Assembly: GCF_012184385.1 (NCBI RefSeq)
Contig: NZ_VSRL01000007.1
Coordinates: forward strand, 1 to 64,000
Direction of reading: 5' to 3'
DNA from: Lentzea indica
GTDB taxonomy: Bacteria > Actinomycetota > Actinomycetes > Mycobacteriales > Pseudonocardiaceae
DNA: 64,000 nucleotides
The position numbers and the translations under genes are program-made. Positions 43,962 to 53,957 of the stretch are shown piece after piece. The notes below the pieces were generated by a model, which worked only from the letters and a program-made list of their open reading frames with translations, ran no database searches and was not told the origin of the DNA. Position 1 is the first letter of the stretch; every line of letters starts with the position of its first letter.

Positions 43962-43984
43962 AACCGGAGGAACCTCCGTTTCAG
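43962..43984. promoter_or_regulatory. TetR operator 2 (imperfect copy)
   Basis: A second copy of the same dyad, with arms ACCGGAGG and CCTCCGTT around AA and one mismatch per arm pair. Its centre is about 33 bases from that of operator 1, close to three helical turns, so two dimers could bind on the same DNA face. It is nearer to the SDR genes. Confidence 0.72.
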
Positions 43985-44009
43985 TGTACGACAAGGTTGG
44001 GGAAACAGG

Positions 44010-44960
44010 ATGAGTGAGCGCATCACCACCCCGTTCGGTCGCGAGAGCACCGCTCTCGAGGTCGTCGAGGGCGTCGACCTCTCTGGCCGTCGCGCCGTGG
44101 TCACCGGTGGGGCGTCGGGCATCGGTGTCGAGACCGTGCGGGCGCTGGCTGCCGCGGGGGCAGAGGTCACCATCGCCGCCCGCGACGTCGAGGCGGGCCA
44201 GAAGGTCGCCTCCGAGCTGTCGGCGGCCACTGGCAACAAGAACATCTTCGTCGCTCCCCTGGAGCTGACGTCGCAGGACTCGGTCAAGGCCTTCGCACGC
44301 GGCTGGGACGGGCCGTTGCACCTGCTGATCAACAACGCCGGTGTCATGGCGCCGCCGCTGACCCGCACGCCGGAGGGGTGGGAGCTGCAGTTCGCGACCA
44401 ACCACCTCGGGCACTTCACGCTGACGCTGGGCCTGCTCAACTCGCTGCGCGCCGAGGGCGCCCGCGTGGTCAACGTCAGCTCGACCGGGCACCTGAACAG
44501 CCCGGTGGTGTTCGAGGACATCCACTTCGAGCGCCGCGCGTACGACCCGTGGCTGGCGTACGGCCAGTCGAAGACCGCGAACGTGCTGTTCGGCGTCGAA
44601 GCCGGCGCTCGGTGGGCCGGCGACGGCGTCACGATGAACGCCCTGATGCCCGGCGGAATCCTGACGAACCTGCAGCGGCACATCTCCGCGGAGGAAGTGC
44701 AGGAGCGGATCCGCATTCGTGGCGGCGGTCTGACGATGAAGTCGCCGGAGCAGGGCGCGGCCACGACGCTGGTGGTGGCCACGTCGCCGCTGCTCGAGGG
44801 CGTGTCGGGCAAGTACTTCGAGGACTGCAACGAGGCGTTGCCGACCACTGAGGAGAAGCGGTCGGGCGTCGCCGATTACGCGCTGGACCCGGATGCGGCC
44901 GCGCACCTGTGGAAGGTCTCCGTCGAGACCCTGGGCCTGAAGGCGAAGGAACTGGCATGA
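44010..44960 (+). CDS. Short-chain dehydrogenase, tandem copy 1
   Basis: A 316-residue SDR of the retinol-dehydrogenase/protochlorophyllide-reductase-like group: V-V-T-G-G-A-S-G-I-G (cofactor), L-I-N-N-A-G-V-M, a catalytic Ser in V-N-V-S-S-T and Y-G-Q-S-K-T-A-N. The next gene is a clear duplicate and overlaps it by 4 bases (ATGA). Controlled by the divergent TetR. Substrate unknown. The N-terminal T-A-L-E-V-V-E-G-V-D-L stretch is shared with the copy. Confidence 0.9.
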   Translation: MSERITTPFGRESTALEVVEGVDLSGRRAVVTGGASGIGVETVRALAAAGAEVTIAARDVEAGQKVASELSAATGNKNIFVAPLELTSQDSVKAFARGWDGPLHLLINNAGVMAPPLTRTPEGWELQFATNHLGHFTLTLGLLNSLRAEGARVVNVSSTGHLNSPVVFEDIHFERRAYDPWLAYGQSKTANVLFGVEAGARWAGDGVTMNALMPGGILTNLQRHISAEEVQERIRIRGGGLTMKSPEQGAATTLVVATSPLLEGVSGKYFEDCNEALPTTEEKRSGVADYALDPDAAAHLWKVSVETLGLKAKELA

Positions 44961-45895
44961 GCGAGCTGATCACCACCGGGTTCGGGTTCGAGACCACTGC
45001 TCTGGAAGTGGTCGAGGGCGTCGACCTGACGGGCCGCCGCGCCGTGGTCACAGGCGGGGCGTCGGGCATCGGCGTGGAGACCGTCCGGGCACTGGCCACC
45101 GCGGGTGCTCAGGTCACCATCGCGGCCCGGGATGTCGACGCCGGTCAGCGCGTGGCGTCGTCGCTGATCACCGCCACGGGCAACAAGAAGATCTCGGTCG
45201 CGCGACTGGACCTGGCCTCGCAGGACTCGGTGAAGGCGTTCGCGCGGAACTGGGACGGCCCGCTGCACCTGCTGATCAACAACGCCGGTGTGATGGCAAC
45301 GCCGCTGACCCGCACGCCCGAGGGCTGGGAGCTGCAGTTCGCGACCAACCACCTCGGGCACTTCACGCTGACGCTGGGCCTGTTCAACTCGCTGCGCGCC
45401 GAGGGTGCGCGGGTGGTGAACGTGAGCTCGTCCGCGCACCTGATGGGCGAGGTCGTGTTCGACGACATCCACTACGAGCACCGCGAGTACGAGCGCTGGC
45501 AGGCCTACGGCCAGTCCAAGACCGCGAACATCCTGTTCGGTGTCGAGGCCGGCAAGCGCTGGGCTTCCGAGGGCATCACGATGAACGCGCTGATGCCCGG
45601 CAGCATCGCCACCAACCTGCAGCGGCACCTCACCCAGGAAGAGCTGCAGGAGCGGATCAGGCTGAGCGGGGCCGCGACCACGCGCCGGATGAAGACACCG
45701 GAGCAGGGTGCGGCCACGACGCTGGTGCTGGCCACGTCGCCGCTGCTGGAAGGCCTGTCCGGCAGGTACTTCGAGAACTGCAACGAGGCACTGCCCAACA
45801 CCGGTGGCGTCATCTCCGGCGTGGCCGCCTACGCGCAGGACCCGGAGTCCGCGGCCCAGCTGTGGAAGGTTTCGGAGGAGACCCTGGCCCTTTGA
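44957..45895 (+). CDS. Short-chain dehydrogenase, tandem copy 2
   Basis: A 312-residue paralogue of the preceding SDR, with long identical blocks (V-V-T-G-G-A-S-G-I-G-V-E-T-V-R-A-L; R-T-P-E-G-W-E-L-Q-F-A-T-N-H-L-G-H-F). All catalytic residues are kept (S-S-A, Y-G-Q-S-K). The first 20 or so residues and the tail differ most, suggesting altered substrate range or partner. Start overlaps the stop of copy 1 (ATGA). Confidence 0.9.
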   Translation: MSELITTGFGFETTALEVVEGVDLTGRRAVVTGGASGIGVETVRALATAGAQVTIAARDVDAGQRVASSLITATGNKKISVARLDLASQDSVKAFARNWDGPLHLLINNAGVMATPLTRTPEGWELQFATNHLGHFTLTLGLFNSLRAEGARVVNVSSSAHLMGEVVFDDIHYEHREYERWQAYGQSKTANILFGVEAGKRWASEGITMNALMPGSIATNLQRHLTQEELQERIRLSGAATTRRMKTPEQGAATTLVLATSPLLEGLSGRYFENCNEALPNTGGVISGVAAYAQDPESAAQLWKVSEETLAL

Positions 45896-45997
45896 GTCGC
45901 ACCGGCCGATCTTGTCGGTGGTGCTGAGTACGGTGAGACGCAGGGGATCCCGAGCCGGGGGAGAACCCGTTGACGAGCAGGGTGACCGGCACCCGGT

Positions 45998-46013
45998 AGA
46001 GGTCTGGACCATT
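45998..46013. promoter_or_regulatory. Putative DasR-responsive element (dre) of chitinase 2
   Basis: AGAGGTCTGGACCATT matches the dre consensus at 13 of 16 positions and lies about 50 bases before the chitinase start, almost the same distance as the site of the first chitinase. Confidence 0.6.
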
Positions 46014-46062
46014 TCGTGCTTCAATGACAGCGGGTCGCCGCCTGAACGCGAAAGGTGAGCGA

Positions 46063-47097
46063 ATGTCTGCCCGTTCGGCATTGACAGCCCTGCTTCTGCT
46101 CATTTCCGTCGTGCTCGTCCCGTCCACCGCACAGGCCGCCGACACGTGCGCGCTCAAGTCCCGCCCTGCGGGCAAGGTCCTGCACGGGTACTGGGAGAAC
46201 TGGGACGGCGCGTCGAACGGGGTCCACCCGCCGTTCGGCTGGACCCCGATCACCGACAGCCGCATCAGGCAGCACGGCTACAACGTGATCAACGCGGCGT
46301 TCCCCGTGATCCGCTCCGACGGCACAGTGCTGTGGGAGGACGGCATGGACGTCGGCGTCAAGGTCGCCACGCCCGCCGAGATGTGCGCGGCGAAGGCGGC
46401 AGGCGCCACGATCCTGCTGTCGATCGGTGGCGCGGCGGCGGGCATCGACCTGAGCTCGGCCGCCGTGGCCAACCGGTTCGTCGCCACCGTCGTGCCGATC
46501 CTGAAGAAGTACAACTTCGACGGGATCGACATCGACATCGAGACCGGCCTGGTCGGTAGCGGCAACATCAACCAGCTGTCCGCCTCCCAGGCCAACCTGA
46601 TCCGCATCATCGACGGCGTGCTCGCCGCGATGCCTTCCGGGTTCGGCCTGACGATGGCGCCGGAGACCGCGTACGTGACGGGCGGCAGCATCGTCTACGG
46701 CTCGATCTGGGGCGCATACCTCCCGATCATCAAGAAGTACGCGGACAACGGCCGCCTGTGGTGGCTGAACATGCAGTACTACAACGGCTCGATGTACGGC
46801 TGCTCCGGCGACAGCTACCAGGCGGGAACCGTGCAGGGCTTCGTCGCTCAGACCCAGTGCCTCAACAAGGGCCTGGTCGTGCAGGGCACCACGATCAAGG
46901 TGCCCTACGACAAGCAGGTCCCGGGACTGCCCGCGCAACCGGGAGCCGGCGGAGGCTACATGAGCCCCTCACTGGTCGGGCAGGCGTGGAACAGCTTCGG
47001 CGGCCAGCTCAAGGGCCTCATGACCTGGTCGATCAACTGGGACGGCTCGAAGAACTGGACCTTCGGCGACAAGGTGAAGTCGCTGCAGGGCCGTTAG
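46063..47097 (+). CDS. Secreted GH18 chitinase, copy 2
   Basis: A 344-residue secreted chitinase with a signal peptide (M-S-A-R-S-A-L-T-A-L-L-L-L ending A-Q-A-A) and a GH18 domain with catalytic D-G-I-D-I-D-I-E near residue 150. It has no carbohydrate-binding module, unlike the chitinase at 25985. The ATG at 46063 has AAAGGTGAG just upstream; an earlier in-frame start at 46024 would add charged residues before the signal. A dre-like site lies upstream. Confidence 0.9.
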   Translation: MSARSALTALLLLISVVLVPSTAQAADTCALKSRPAGKVLHGYWENWDGASNGVHPPFGWTPITDSRIRQHGYNVINAAFPVIRSDGTVLWEDGMDVGVKVATPAEMCAAKAAGATILLSIGGAAAGIDLSSAAVANRFVATVVPILKKYNFDGIDIDIETGLVGSGNINQLSASQANLIRIIDGVLAAMPSGFGLTMAPETAYVTGGSIVYGSIWGAYLPIIKKYADNGRLWWLNMQYYNGSMYGCSGDSYQAGTVQGFVAQTQCLNKGLVVQGTTIKVPYDKQVPGLPAQPGAGGGYMSPSLVGQAWNSFGGQLKGLMTWSINWDGSKNWTFGDKVKSLQGR

Positions 47098-47495
47098 AGC
47101 ACGATGGTGTTCTGCCCGGCGGCGATCAGCCATCTCCCGTCCTCTTTGGACAGAACGTAGAGCGGCGATCCCTCGTTCTGGTCGGGCAGGGGAGTGCCGT
47201 CGGGCTTGACCGGACGCTGGCGGATCTTGACGGCCGCCACGTCGGGCCGGATGAAGACGACGTGCGCCACCTCGTACGTGGCGGTCGCCTCCTTCGTCGC
47301 GCCGGGGAGGACCTGGCGTGTGAAGGAGGCGATCTCGTCGCGGCCCGTGAGCCGCTTGCCGTGCGCGGTGGTCCAGATCGCGTCCTCGCGGAAGAGGGTG
47401 ATGAACTCCTCCGCGAGCTCGTTCTGCTGCGCGTGCTGGACGGTGGCGACGAGCTTCTCGATCTCTGTTGTCTCGCTCATGGTGAAGATCGTCAT
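47094..47495 (-). CDS. SnoaL/DUF4440-like (SgcJ/EcaC family) protein
   Basis: A 133-residue cone-fold protein (NTF2-like): E-F-I-T-L-F-R-E-D-A-I-W near residue 32 and I-R-P-D-V-A-A-V-K-I-R near 83. Such proteins can be isomerases, cyclases or simple binders. Divergent from the alpha/beta hydrolase and convergent with the chitinase, overlapping it by four bases. Confidence 0.8.
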   Translation of the reverse strand: MTIFTMSETTEIEKLVATVQHAQQNELAEEFITLFREDAIWTTAHGKRLTGRDEIASFTRQVLPGATKEATATYEVAHVVFIRPDVAAVKIRQRPVKPDGTPLPDQNEGSPLYVLSKEDGRWLIAAGQNTIVL

Positions 47496-47541
47496 ACCTC
47501 GACCATAGTGGAGGTCAAGCGCCGCACTGCGCGATCTTGGG

Positions 47542-47554
47542 TAACGTCGGGACG
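47542..47554 (+). promoter_or_regulatory. Putative -10 element of the alpha/beta hydrolase gene
   Basis: TAACGT at 47542-47547 with the ATG 7 bases later and no ribosome site; leaderless pattern. Confidence 0.45.
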
Positions 47555-48373
47555 ATGGACTGGAATCTTCCCGAGGAGTTCGTGACCCAGGACGGTGTGG
47601 TGCGCTGGGCGAGGCTCGGCGCAGGACGGCCGGTGGTGCTCCTGCACGGCACGCCGTTCAGTTCGTTCGTGTGGCGGGCCGTGGCCGCGGACCTGGCCGC
47701 CGACCACGAGGTGTACGTGTGGGACATGCTCGGCTACGGCCGCTCCGAGATGAAGGCGGGGCAGGACGTCTCGTTGCGCGCTCAGGGCAATATCTTCGCC
47801 GATCTGCTGGCCGAGTGGGGCCTGGCCCGGCCACACGTGGTGGCCCACGACTTCGGCGGCGCGGTCGCCCTGCGCGCACATCTGTTGCACGGCGCCGAAT
47901 ACGCGGCGCTCGCGTTGTTCGACCCGGTTGCCCTGGCGCCGTGGGGATCGCCGTTCTTCCGGCTGGTGCAGGAGCATTCCGCGGTTTTCGAACAGTTGCC
48001 TGGCAACCTGCACGAAGCGTTGGTGCGCGAGTACGTGTCCTCGGCCAGCAGCCCTGGACTCGCTCCCGAGGTGCTCGACGAGCTGGTGTCGTCGTGGACC
48101 GGCGAGGCGGGCCAGCCCGCCTTCTACCGCCAGATCGCGCAGGCCGACCAGCGGTACACCGACGAGATCCAGCACCGGTACGGCGATCTCGCGATTCCCG
48201 TGACCGTGTGCTGGGGCGAGGACGACGAGTGGATCCCGCCGATCAGAGGCGAGCAGCTGGCCGCCGCCATCCCGCGGTCCGCTCTGCACCTCGTGCCGGG
48301 CGCGGGCCACCTCGTGCAGCTCGACGCGCCCGGCCCGGTGCTGGACCTCGTGCGGAGGTTTCTCGTCGCCTGA
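47555..48373 (+). CDS. Alpha/beta hydrolase
   Basis: A 272-residue alpha/beta-hydrolase: V-V-L-L-H-G-T-P near residue 30 (oxyanion hole). The nucleophile elbow H-D-F-G-G is near 92, where Asp replaces the usual Ser as in haloalkane dehalogenase-like enzymes. A C-terminal G-A-G-H-L-V-Q-L carries the catalytic His. The Asp nucleophile points to a dehalogenase or epoxide hydrolase rather than an esterase; this is inference from the motif. Confidence 0.82.
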   Translation: MDWNLPEEFVTQDGVVRWARLGAGRPVVLLHGTPFSSFVWRAVAADLAADHEVYVWDMLGYGRSEMKAGQDVSLRAQGNIFADLLAEWGLARPHVVAHDFGGAVALRAHLLHGAEYAALALFDPVALAPWGSPFFRLVQEHSAVFEQLPGNLHEALVREYVSSASSPGLAPEVLDELVSSWTGEAGQPAFYRQIAQADQRYTDEIQHRYGDLAIPVTVCWGEDDEWIPPIRGEQLAAAIPRSALHLVPGAGHLVQLDAPGPVLDLVRRFLVA

Positions 48374-48378
48374 ACGCC

Positions 48379-49650
48379 TCAGGCCCTTGGCAGAACCCGT
48401 GACTCGTAGGAGTTCGGCTTGTAGCCCGGGTTGAAGAAGCAGCCCGTGCCGTACCTGCTGTCGTGACTCGGGCAGCCGGCGGCGATCAGGTACGGGTTGG
48501 AACGCAGTCCCCACTTCTCCCACGCCTGCAACGACTGCATGGCCGCGGCGTACTCGGAGTCGCTGAAAGCGCTGTGAGTGGCCTCGTTGGTGAAGGTCTG
48601 CACGAGGTTCCACCAGCGCCCGGCCTTCGTCACGGTGTCCCGGTACGCGGACTCGTGCTCCACGAACGCCGTCGGATCACCGATCGCGTGCACCGTCAGC
48701 ACGGGAATGTCGATCTTCCCGGTGAGATCGCTGTCGTACGCCAACGCCGCGCGTGCCTCGGGATCCGCGGCGAACCGTTCCACACCGGCGTTCAGGGCGG
48801 CGTCGTCGTGCGAGCCCTTGTACGTCACACCGGTGGTGCTGAACGGGTTCTTGCCGCCCAGGCGGTTGTGCACGATGTCGCGGAAGGTGAACGTCGCGAA
48901 GTTCAGGTGCGAGTTCAGCGTCTCCTCGGGAATCTTCGTCACGGTGAGGATGTCGTTGAGCTTCTGCTGCTGCTCGGGCGTGCGGTTGCCCGCCGTACCA
49001 AGACATTCCTCGATCCGGCTGCGCAATCCGGCGGTGGTCATCGTCGAGCCGGGGCGCAGTCCCTGCCACAGCGGGTACTGCACCTCGGACGGCCGCGGGT
49101 GGTTGCCGCAGTAGTACTGGTAGACCACGCGCAGGTCGACGCGGTAGTCGTAGCCGCGCGAGCCGCCTGCCAGCACGCCGCTGGTGAGCAGCGCGGCGTC
49201 ATAACCCTTGTACAGCTCGATGGTCTTGGCCGCGACGTTGCCGCCCCACGACTGCCCGTGGATGTAGACCTTGTGCGGCTTCAGCATCGCGCTGACCATC
49301 TTGCGCAGGTTGTCGGTGTCCTCGGCCGCCATCCGCGTGCCGTAACCACCGCGCCGGTACGAGGTGCCGGCCCACGCGTAGCCCTCCTTGACCATGACGG
49401 CCCAGCGGTTGAGGTCGTCACGTGTGCGCTCGGGCGTGGGGTCGCCCAGGTCGGGTCCGCCGTGCGAGTGCACGACCAGCGTCTTGTTCCACTTCTTCGG
49501 CACGGCGATCGTGTAGTAGGCGCCGTTGTCGTCCCGGCCCTCGTAACAGGTGGTGCCGGCGGGGACCTTCTCCGGGCACGGTGCTGTCGGAGGCAGGTGC
49601 ACCGGCGACGTGAGACTCGCGGTGAGTGCGAATGCCAGCAGGACGTTCAT
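48379..49650 (-). CDS. Secreted alpha/beta hydrolase (peptidase-like)
   Basis: A 423-residue exported protein: signal peptide M-N-V-L-L-A-F-A-L-T-A-S-L, then H-S-H-G-G-P-D near residue 60 and the nucleophile elbow I-H-G-Q-S-W-G-G near 135. A late H-A-I-G-D-P-T-A-F-V and E-A-T-H-S-A-F supply the likely acid and His. The family of secreted hydrolases contains tripeptidyl aminopeptidases and lipases; which applies is unclear. Two C-terminal Cys may form a disulfide. Confidence 0.78.
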   Translation of the reverse strand: MNVLLAFALTASLTSPVHLPPTAPCPEKVPAGTTCYEGRDDNGAYYTIAVPKKWNKTLVVHSHGGPDLGDPTPERTRDDLNRWAVMVKEGYAWAGTSYRRGGYGTRMAAEDTDNLRKMVSAMLKPHKVYIHGQSWGGNVAAKTIELYKGYDAALLTSGVLAGGSRGYDYRVDLRVVYQYYCGNHPRPSEVQYPLWQGLRPGSTMTTAGLRSRIEECLGTAGNRTPEQQQKLNDILTVTKIPEETLNSHLNFATFTFRDIVHNRLGGKNPFSTTGVTYKGSHDDAALNAGVERFAADPEARAALAYDSDLTGKIDIPVLTVHAIGDPTAFVEHESAYRDTVTKAGRWWNLVQTFTNEATHSAFSDSEYAAAMQSLQAWEKWGLRSNPYLIAAGCPSHDSRYGTGCFFNPGYKPNSYESRVLPRA

Positions 49651-49760
49651 GGCGGGAATCGTGAGTCCGCCTCGACAAGTGGTCCAGGTCACTCACGCAA
49701 ACTTGGGACTTCCCTGACGTTACGGTCCTGGTGCCCGAGGTGGGGCAGCGCCTGAACCGG

Positions 49761-49772
49761 TACGGTCGTCGG
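49761..49772 (+). promoter_or_regulatory. Putative -10 element of the acetoacetate-decarboxylase-like gene
   Basis: TACGGT at 49761-49766, 6 bases before the ATG at 49773, with no ribosome site. Supports the shorter start. Confidence 0.45.
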
Positions 49773-50354
49773 ATGCGGTATCCAGCCGAACCGTGGCACA
49801 TGCGCGGCTCGCTCGTGATCTCTGTGTTCCGGGTGCCGCGCGAACTGGTACCGCACGCCCACCTTCCGTCCGGCGCCAGGATGATCACGTTGGCGGGCAA
49901 CGCTTTCGTGGCCGTCTCGTTCGTGTCGTACGAACCGGGAAGCGTGCTCACCTACGAGGAACTGCTCGTGGCCACCCCGGTGCGGGACCAGGGCCGGCTG
50001 GCGGTGTCGGTGCCGCAGATCTGGGTCGACAGCGAGGCGTCGCGGCAGGGCGGCCGCGAGCTGTGGGCGATCCCGAAGCAGCTCGCCCGGTTCGGCCAAG
50101 GTTCGTCGATCGCGGCTGTCGTGGTGACCGGTGGCGTGCCGTTGCCGGGCCGATGGACCGCCGCGGGCCGGACGGCTCAACGCCTGGACGGTCGTGATGT
50201 GCGCACGAGGATGCACATGTCCGGACGAGTCAGGCTGGTTCGGGCCGGATGGATGTTCCCGGTCGGCGGACCGCTGGGCTACCTGACCGGGCGGACGCCG
50301 CTGGTCAGCTTCACGATGAAGGACATGCGGCTGACGTTCGGTCAGGCTCCGTAA
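49773..50354 (+). CDS. Acetoacetate decarboxylase-like protein
   Basis: A 193-residue protein of the acetoacetate-decarboxylase-like fold; the family segment is S-E-A-S-R-Q-G-G-R-E-L-W-A-I-P-K-Q near residue 95. Many members are not true decarboxylases. The short start (M-R-Y-P-A-E-P-W-H-M) is preferred over one at 49731 because of the -10-like hexamer. It overlaps the convergent DUF2199 gene by 13 bases. Confidence 0.75.
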   Translation: MRYPAEPWHMRGSLVISVFRVPRELVPHAHLPSGARMITLAGNAFVAVSFVSYEPGSVLTYEELLVATPVRDQGRLAVSVPQIWVDSEASRQGGRELWAIPKQLARFGQGSSIAAVVVTGGVPLPGRWTAAGRTAQRLDGRDVRTRMHMSGRVRLVRAGWMFPVGGPLGYLTGRTPLVSFTMKDMRLTFGQAP

Positions 50355-51178
50355 CGCACGGTGTTCAGCACGTGCCGCGCCCACGCGTGGTCCGCGGGGT
50401 CGTCGTGGATGCACGTCACGAGGAGCATGTCGCCGAACCTCACGACGTGGCCGAAGAACTCGTGGCGCGCTGTGCCGGTCGTTAGCCACAGCGCGTGTCG
50501 CAGCTCGGCGCCGTCGCGGGCCAGGAACCGCTGGTCCTCAGGCACGTCAGGGGCACCGTCGAGCGCCATCTCGAGGAACCGGTCCGGGGGCACACCAGGG
50601 GCCCTGCGGACGTCGATGAACACCGTGCGACCTGGACCTACGAACCGCAGGCCGTCCTCGAGCAGGTGTGGGGTCATGCCGCCGGTCCGTTCGATGCTCC
50701 ACGCGCCGATCAGCTTCTGCTGAATCGAGACCGGCAGCTCCACCAGGAACGCGCTCAGCACCTCGTCGCGGTCCCAGGTCGTGCCGAGCAGCGGGTGTTC
50801 GACGAACTCGGGCAGGTAGCCGGGCTCGTGCACCTCGGCGACGACCTCCGCGCCGTCCAGGTCGTCCCACGGCTTGATGTCGTGCGCGAACGTGCCGGTC
50901 AGCCGCAGCGACGTGTAGCCGGGGCCGCCCCACACGGCATCCGCTCGCCGTGCGTCGCCCGCGGTGATCCTCATCCAGGCGCCGAACCACAGCTCCAGAT
51001 CGCCGGTCAGCTCGACGGGCAGCACGCACCGTGCGTACGCGACATCGCCGGCCAGCAGGACATTGCCGCCCGCCAAGCGTTCGGGGGAGACGCCGTCGAG
51101 CTCGGGAGGCAGGCCGAGGTTCAGATCGAGGGCGCCGGACTCGTCGATCTCCGCGCCGCAGCACTGGCAGGCCGTCAC
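50342..51178 (-). CDS. DUF2199 protein, tandem copy 2
   Basis: A 278-residue paralogue of the next gene upstream. It has an N-terminal Cys cluster C-Q-C-C-G-A-E-I that could bind zinc, then the DUF2199 core (W-F-G-A-W-M-R-I near residue 85, P-W-D-D-L, P-L-L-G-T-T-W-D-R-D-E-V). The C-terminal half ends W-A-R-H-V-L-N-T-V-R-Y. Start GTG overlaps the stop of copy 1 (GTGA), so translation is coupled. Function unknown. Confidence 0.82.
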   Translation of the reverse strand: MTACQCCGAEIDESGALDLNLGLPPELDGVSPERLAGGNVLLAGDVAYARCVLPVELTGDLELWFGAWMRITAGDARRADAVWGGPGYTSLRLTGTFAHDIKPWDDLDGAEVVAEVHEPGYLPEFVEHPLLGTTWDRDEVLSAFLVELPVSIQQKLIGAWSIERTGGMTPHLLEDGLRFVGPGRTVFIDVRRAPGVPPDRFLEMALDGAPDVPEDQRFLARDGAELRHALWLTTGTARHEFFGHVVRFGDMLLVTCIHDDPADHAWARHVLNTVRYGA

Positions 51179-52029
51179 CCGATGTACCGGACGCTGTTCA
51201 GCACGTGCCGCGCCCACGCCCGGTCCGCGGGGTAGCGGTGGACGCAGCGCACCGAGAGCATCACGCCGGGCCGGACGACGTGCCCGTGGAACACCTGCTC
51301 CTCGTGGCCGTCGATGACCTCGCTGAGCCAGAACGCGTGCCGCAGCTCCTCGCCGTCGTGCTCGACGGAGTGCTCGGCGCTCGCCGGATAGCCGTCGAGC
51401 ACCGCGCCCAGGAAGTCGCTCGGGCTGCCGCCCGTGCGGTCGGCGTAGACGTCGAGGCCCACCCAGCGGCCGGGGCTCGAGAACCAGACGGTGCGGCCCT
51501 CGACCACGCAGCGCATGCCCTCGGTGCGTTCGATGGTCCACACCTCGCCGAGCGTCTCCCGCACGGGGACCGGCAACGGCTGCCGGATGCGGCTCAGCAC
51601 CTCGTCGCGGTCCCATTCGTGCTCCAGCACCGGATGCGAGGTGAAGTACGGCAGCTCGTCGGCGTTGAGGACCGCCGCCTCTACCGGGACGCCGAGCAGG
51701 TCCCACGGCCGGATGACGTTCGCGAACGTGCCGGAGACACGGAGGTTCGCGTACTGGGTGTCGTTGTCCCACACGGCGTGGGCGTACATGGCGTCGACTT
51801 TGCTGATCTGCATCCACGCGCCGAACACCAGCTCGGTTCCGCCGGTCAGCCGAACCGGGAGCAGACAACGGATGTAGGAGTCGCCGTCCGGCCCGACGAG
51901 CAGTCCGCCTGTCGGGGCGGCGAGTTGCTCGCCGGGCACGCCGATCAGTTGCTCCGGACGGTTCAACCGGTAGTCGATGCGGTCCGTGGTCGTGATCTCG
52001 GCTCCGCAGCATCCGCATTGGACGGTCAT
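51175..52029 (-). CDS. DUF2199 protein, tandem copy 1
   Basis: A 284-residue protein starting M-T-V-Q-C-G-C-C-G-A-E-I, followed by the DUF2199 core (V-F-G-A-W-M-Q-I, P-W-D-L-L, E-W-D-R-D-E-V-L) and a C-terminal domain ending W-A-R-H-V-L-N-S-V-R-Y, as in copy 2. The pair is a clear local duplication. Lies 9 bases downstream of DUF779 on the same strand and may be read through from the aldehyde dehydrogenase operon. Confidence 0.83.
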   Translation of the reverse strand: MTVQCGCCGAEITTTDRIDYRLNRPEQLIGVPGEQLAAPTGGLLVGPDGDSYIRCLLPVRLTGGTELVFGAWMQISKVDAMYAHAVWDNDTQYANLRVSGTFANVIRPWDLLGVPVEAAVLNADELPYFTSHPVLEHEWDRDEVLSRIRQPLPVPVRETLGEVWTIERTEGMRCVVEGRTVWFSSPGRWVGLDVYADRTGGSPSDFLGAVLDGYPASAEHSVEHDGEELRHAFWLSEVIDGHEEQVFHGHVVRPGVMLSVRCVHRYPADRAWARHVLNSVRYIG

Positions 52030-52038
52030 GCGGGAATG

Positions 52039-52388
52039 CTAGAGCTCCTCATCTGTGAGCAGACGGGAACGCACCAGAAAACGTATTCCCAGGGGTGCTT
52101 CCAGCGAGAACCCGCTCCCACGACCGGGCACCACGTCGATCGTCAGGTGGGTGTGGCTCCAGTACTCGAACTGCGCCGCGGACATCCACACAGGAACGAC
52201 GAACTCGTCCACGGCGAGGTCGCCCAGGTGCACGTCCGACGAACCGGTGCGGAACTCCCCTGCCGGGTAGCACATCGGGGCCGAACCGTCGCAGCAGCCA
52301 CCGGACTGGTGGAACATCAGCTCGCCGTGGTCGGCCAGGAGGCGGCGGAGAACCTCCGCCGCCTCCGAGGTCAGGGCCACGCGGGCCA

Positions 52389-52389
<1 letters not shown>
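52039..52389 (-). CDS. DUF779 protein, partner of aldehyde dehydrogenase
   Basis: A 116-residue protein of the DUF779 family, with a conserved S-G-G-C-C-D-G-S-A-P-M-C near residue 28 that probably binds metal, and W-S-H-T-H-L-T-I-D-V-V-P-G-R-G. In actinobacteria it routinely follows this type of aldehyde dehydrogenase. Its ATG shares a base with the dehydrogenase stop (TGATG). Confidence 0.88.
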
Positions 52390-53912
<1,523 letters not shown>

Positions 53913-53957
53913 CGTCTCGCCTCCCGCATCGTTGCGAACTGGTGGCGACGCTAGGTA

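Noticed and set aside
47500-47525. Imperfect dyad (ACCTC...GAGGT) between the SnoaL-like and hydrolase genes
   Set aside because: Only 8 of 10 arm positions match and no regulator is adjacent; too weak to call an operator.
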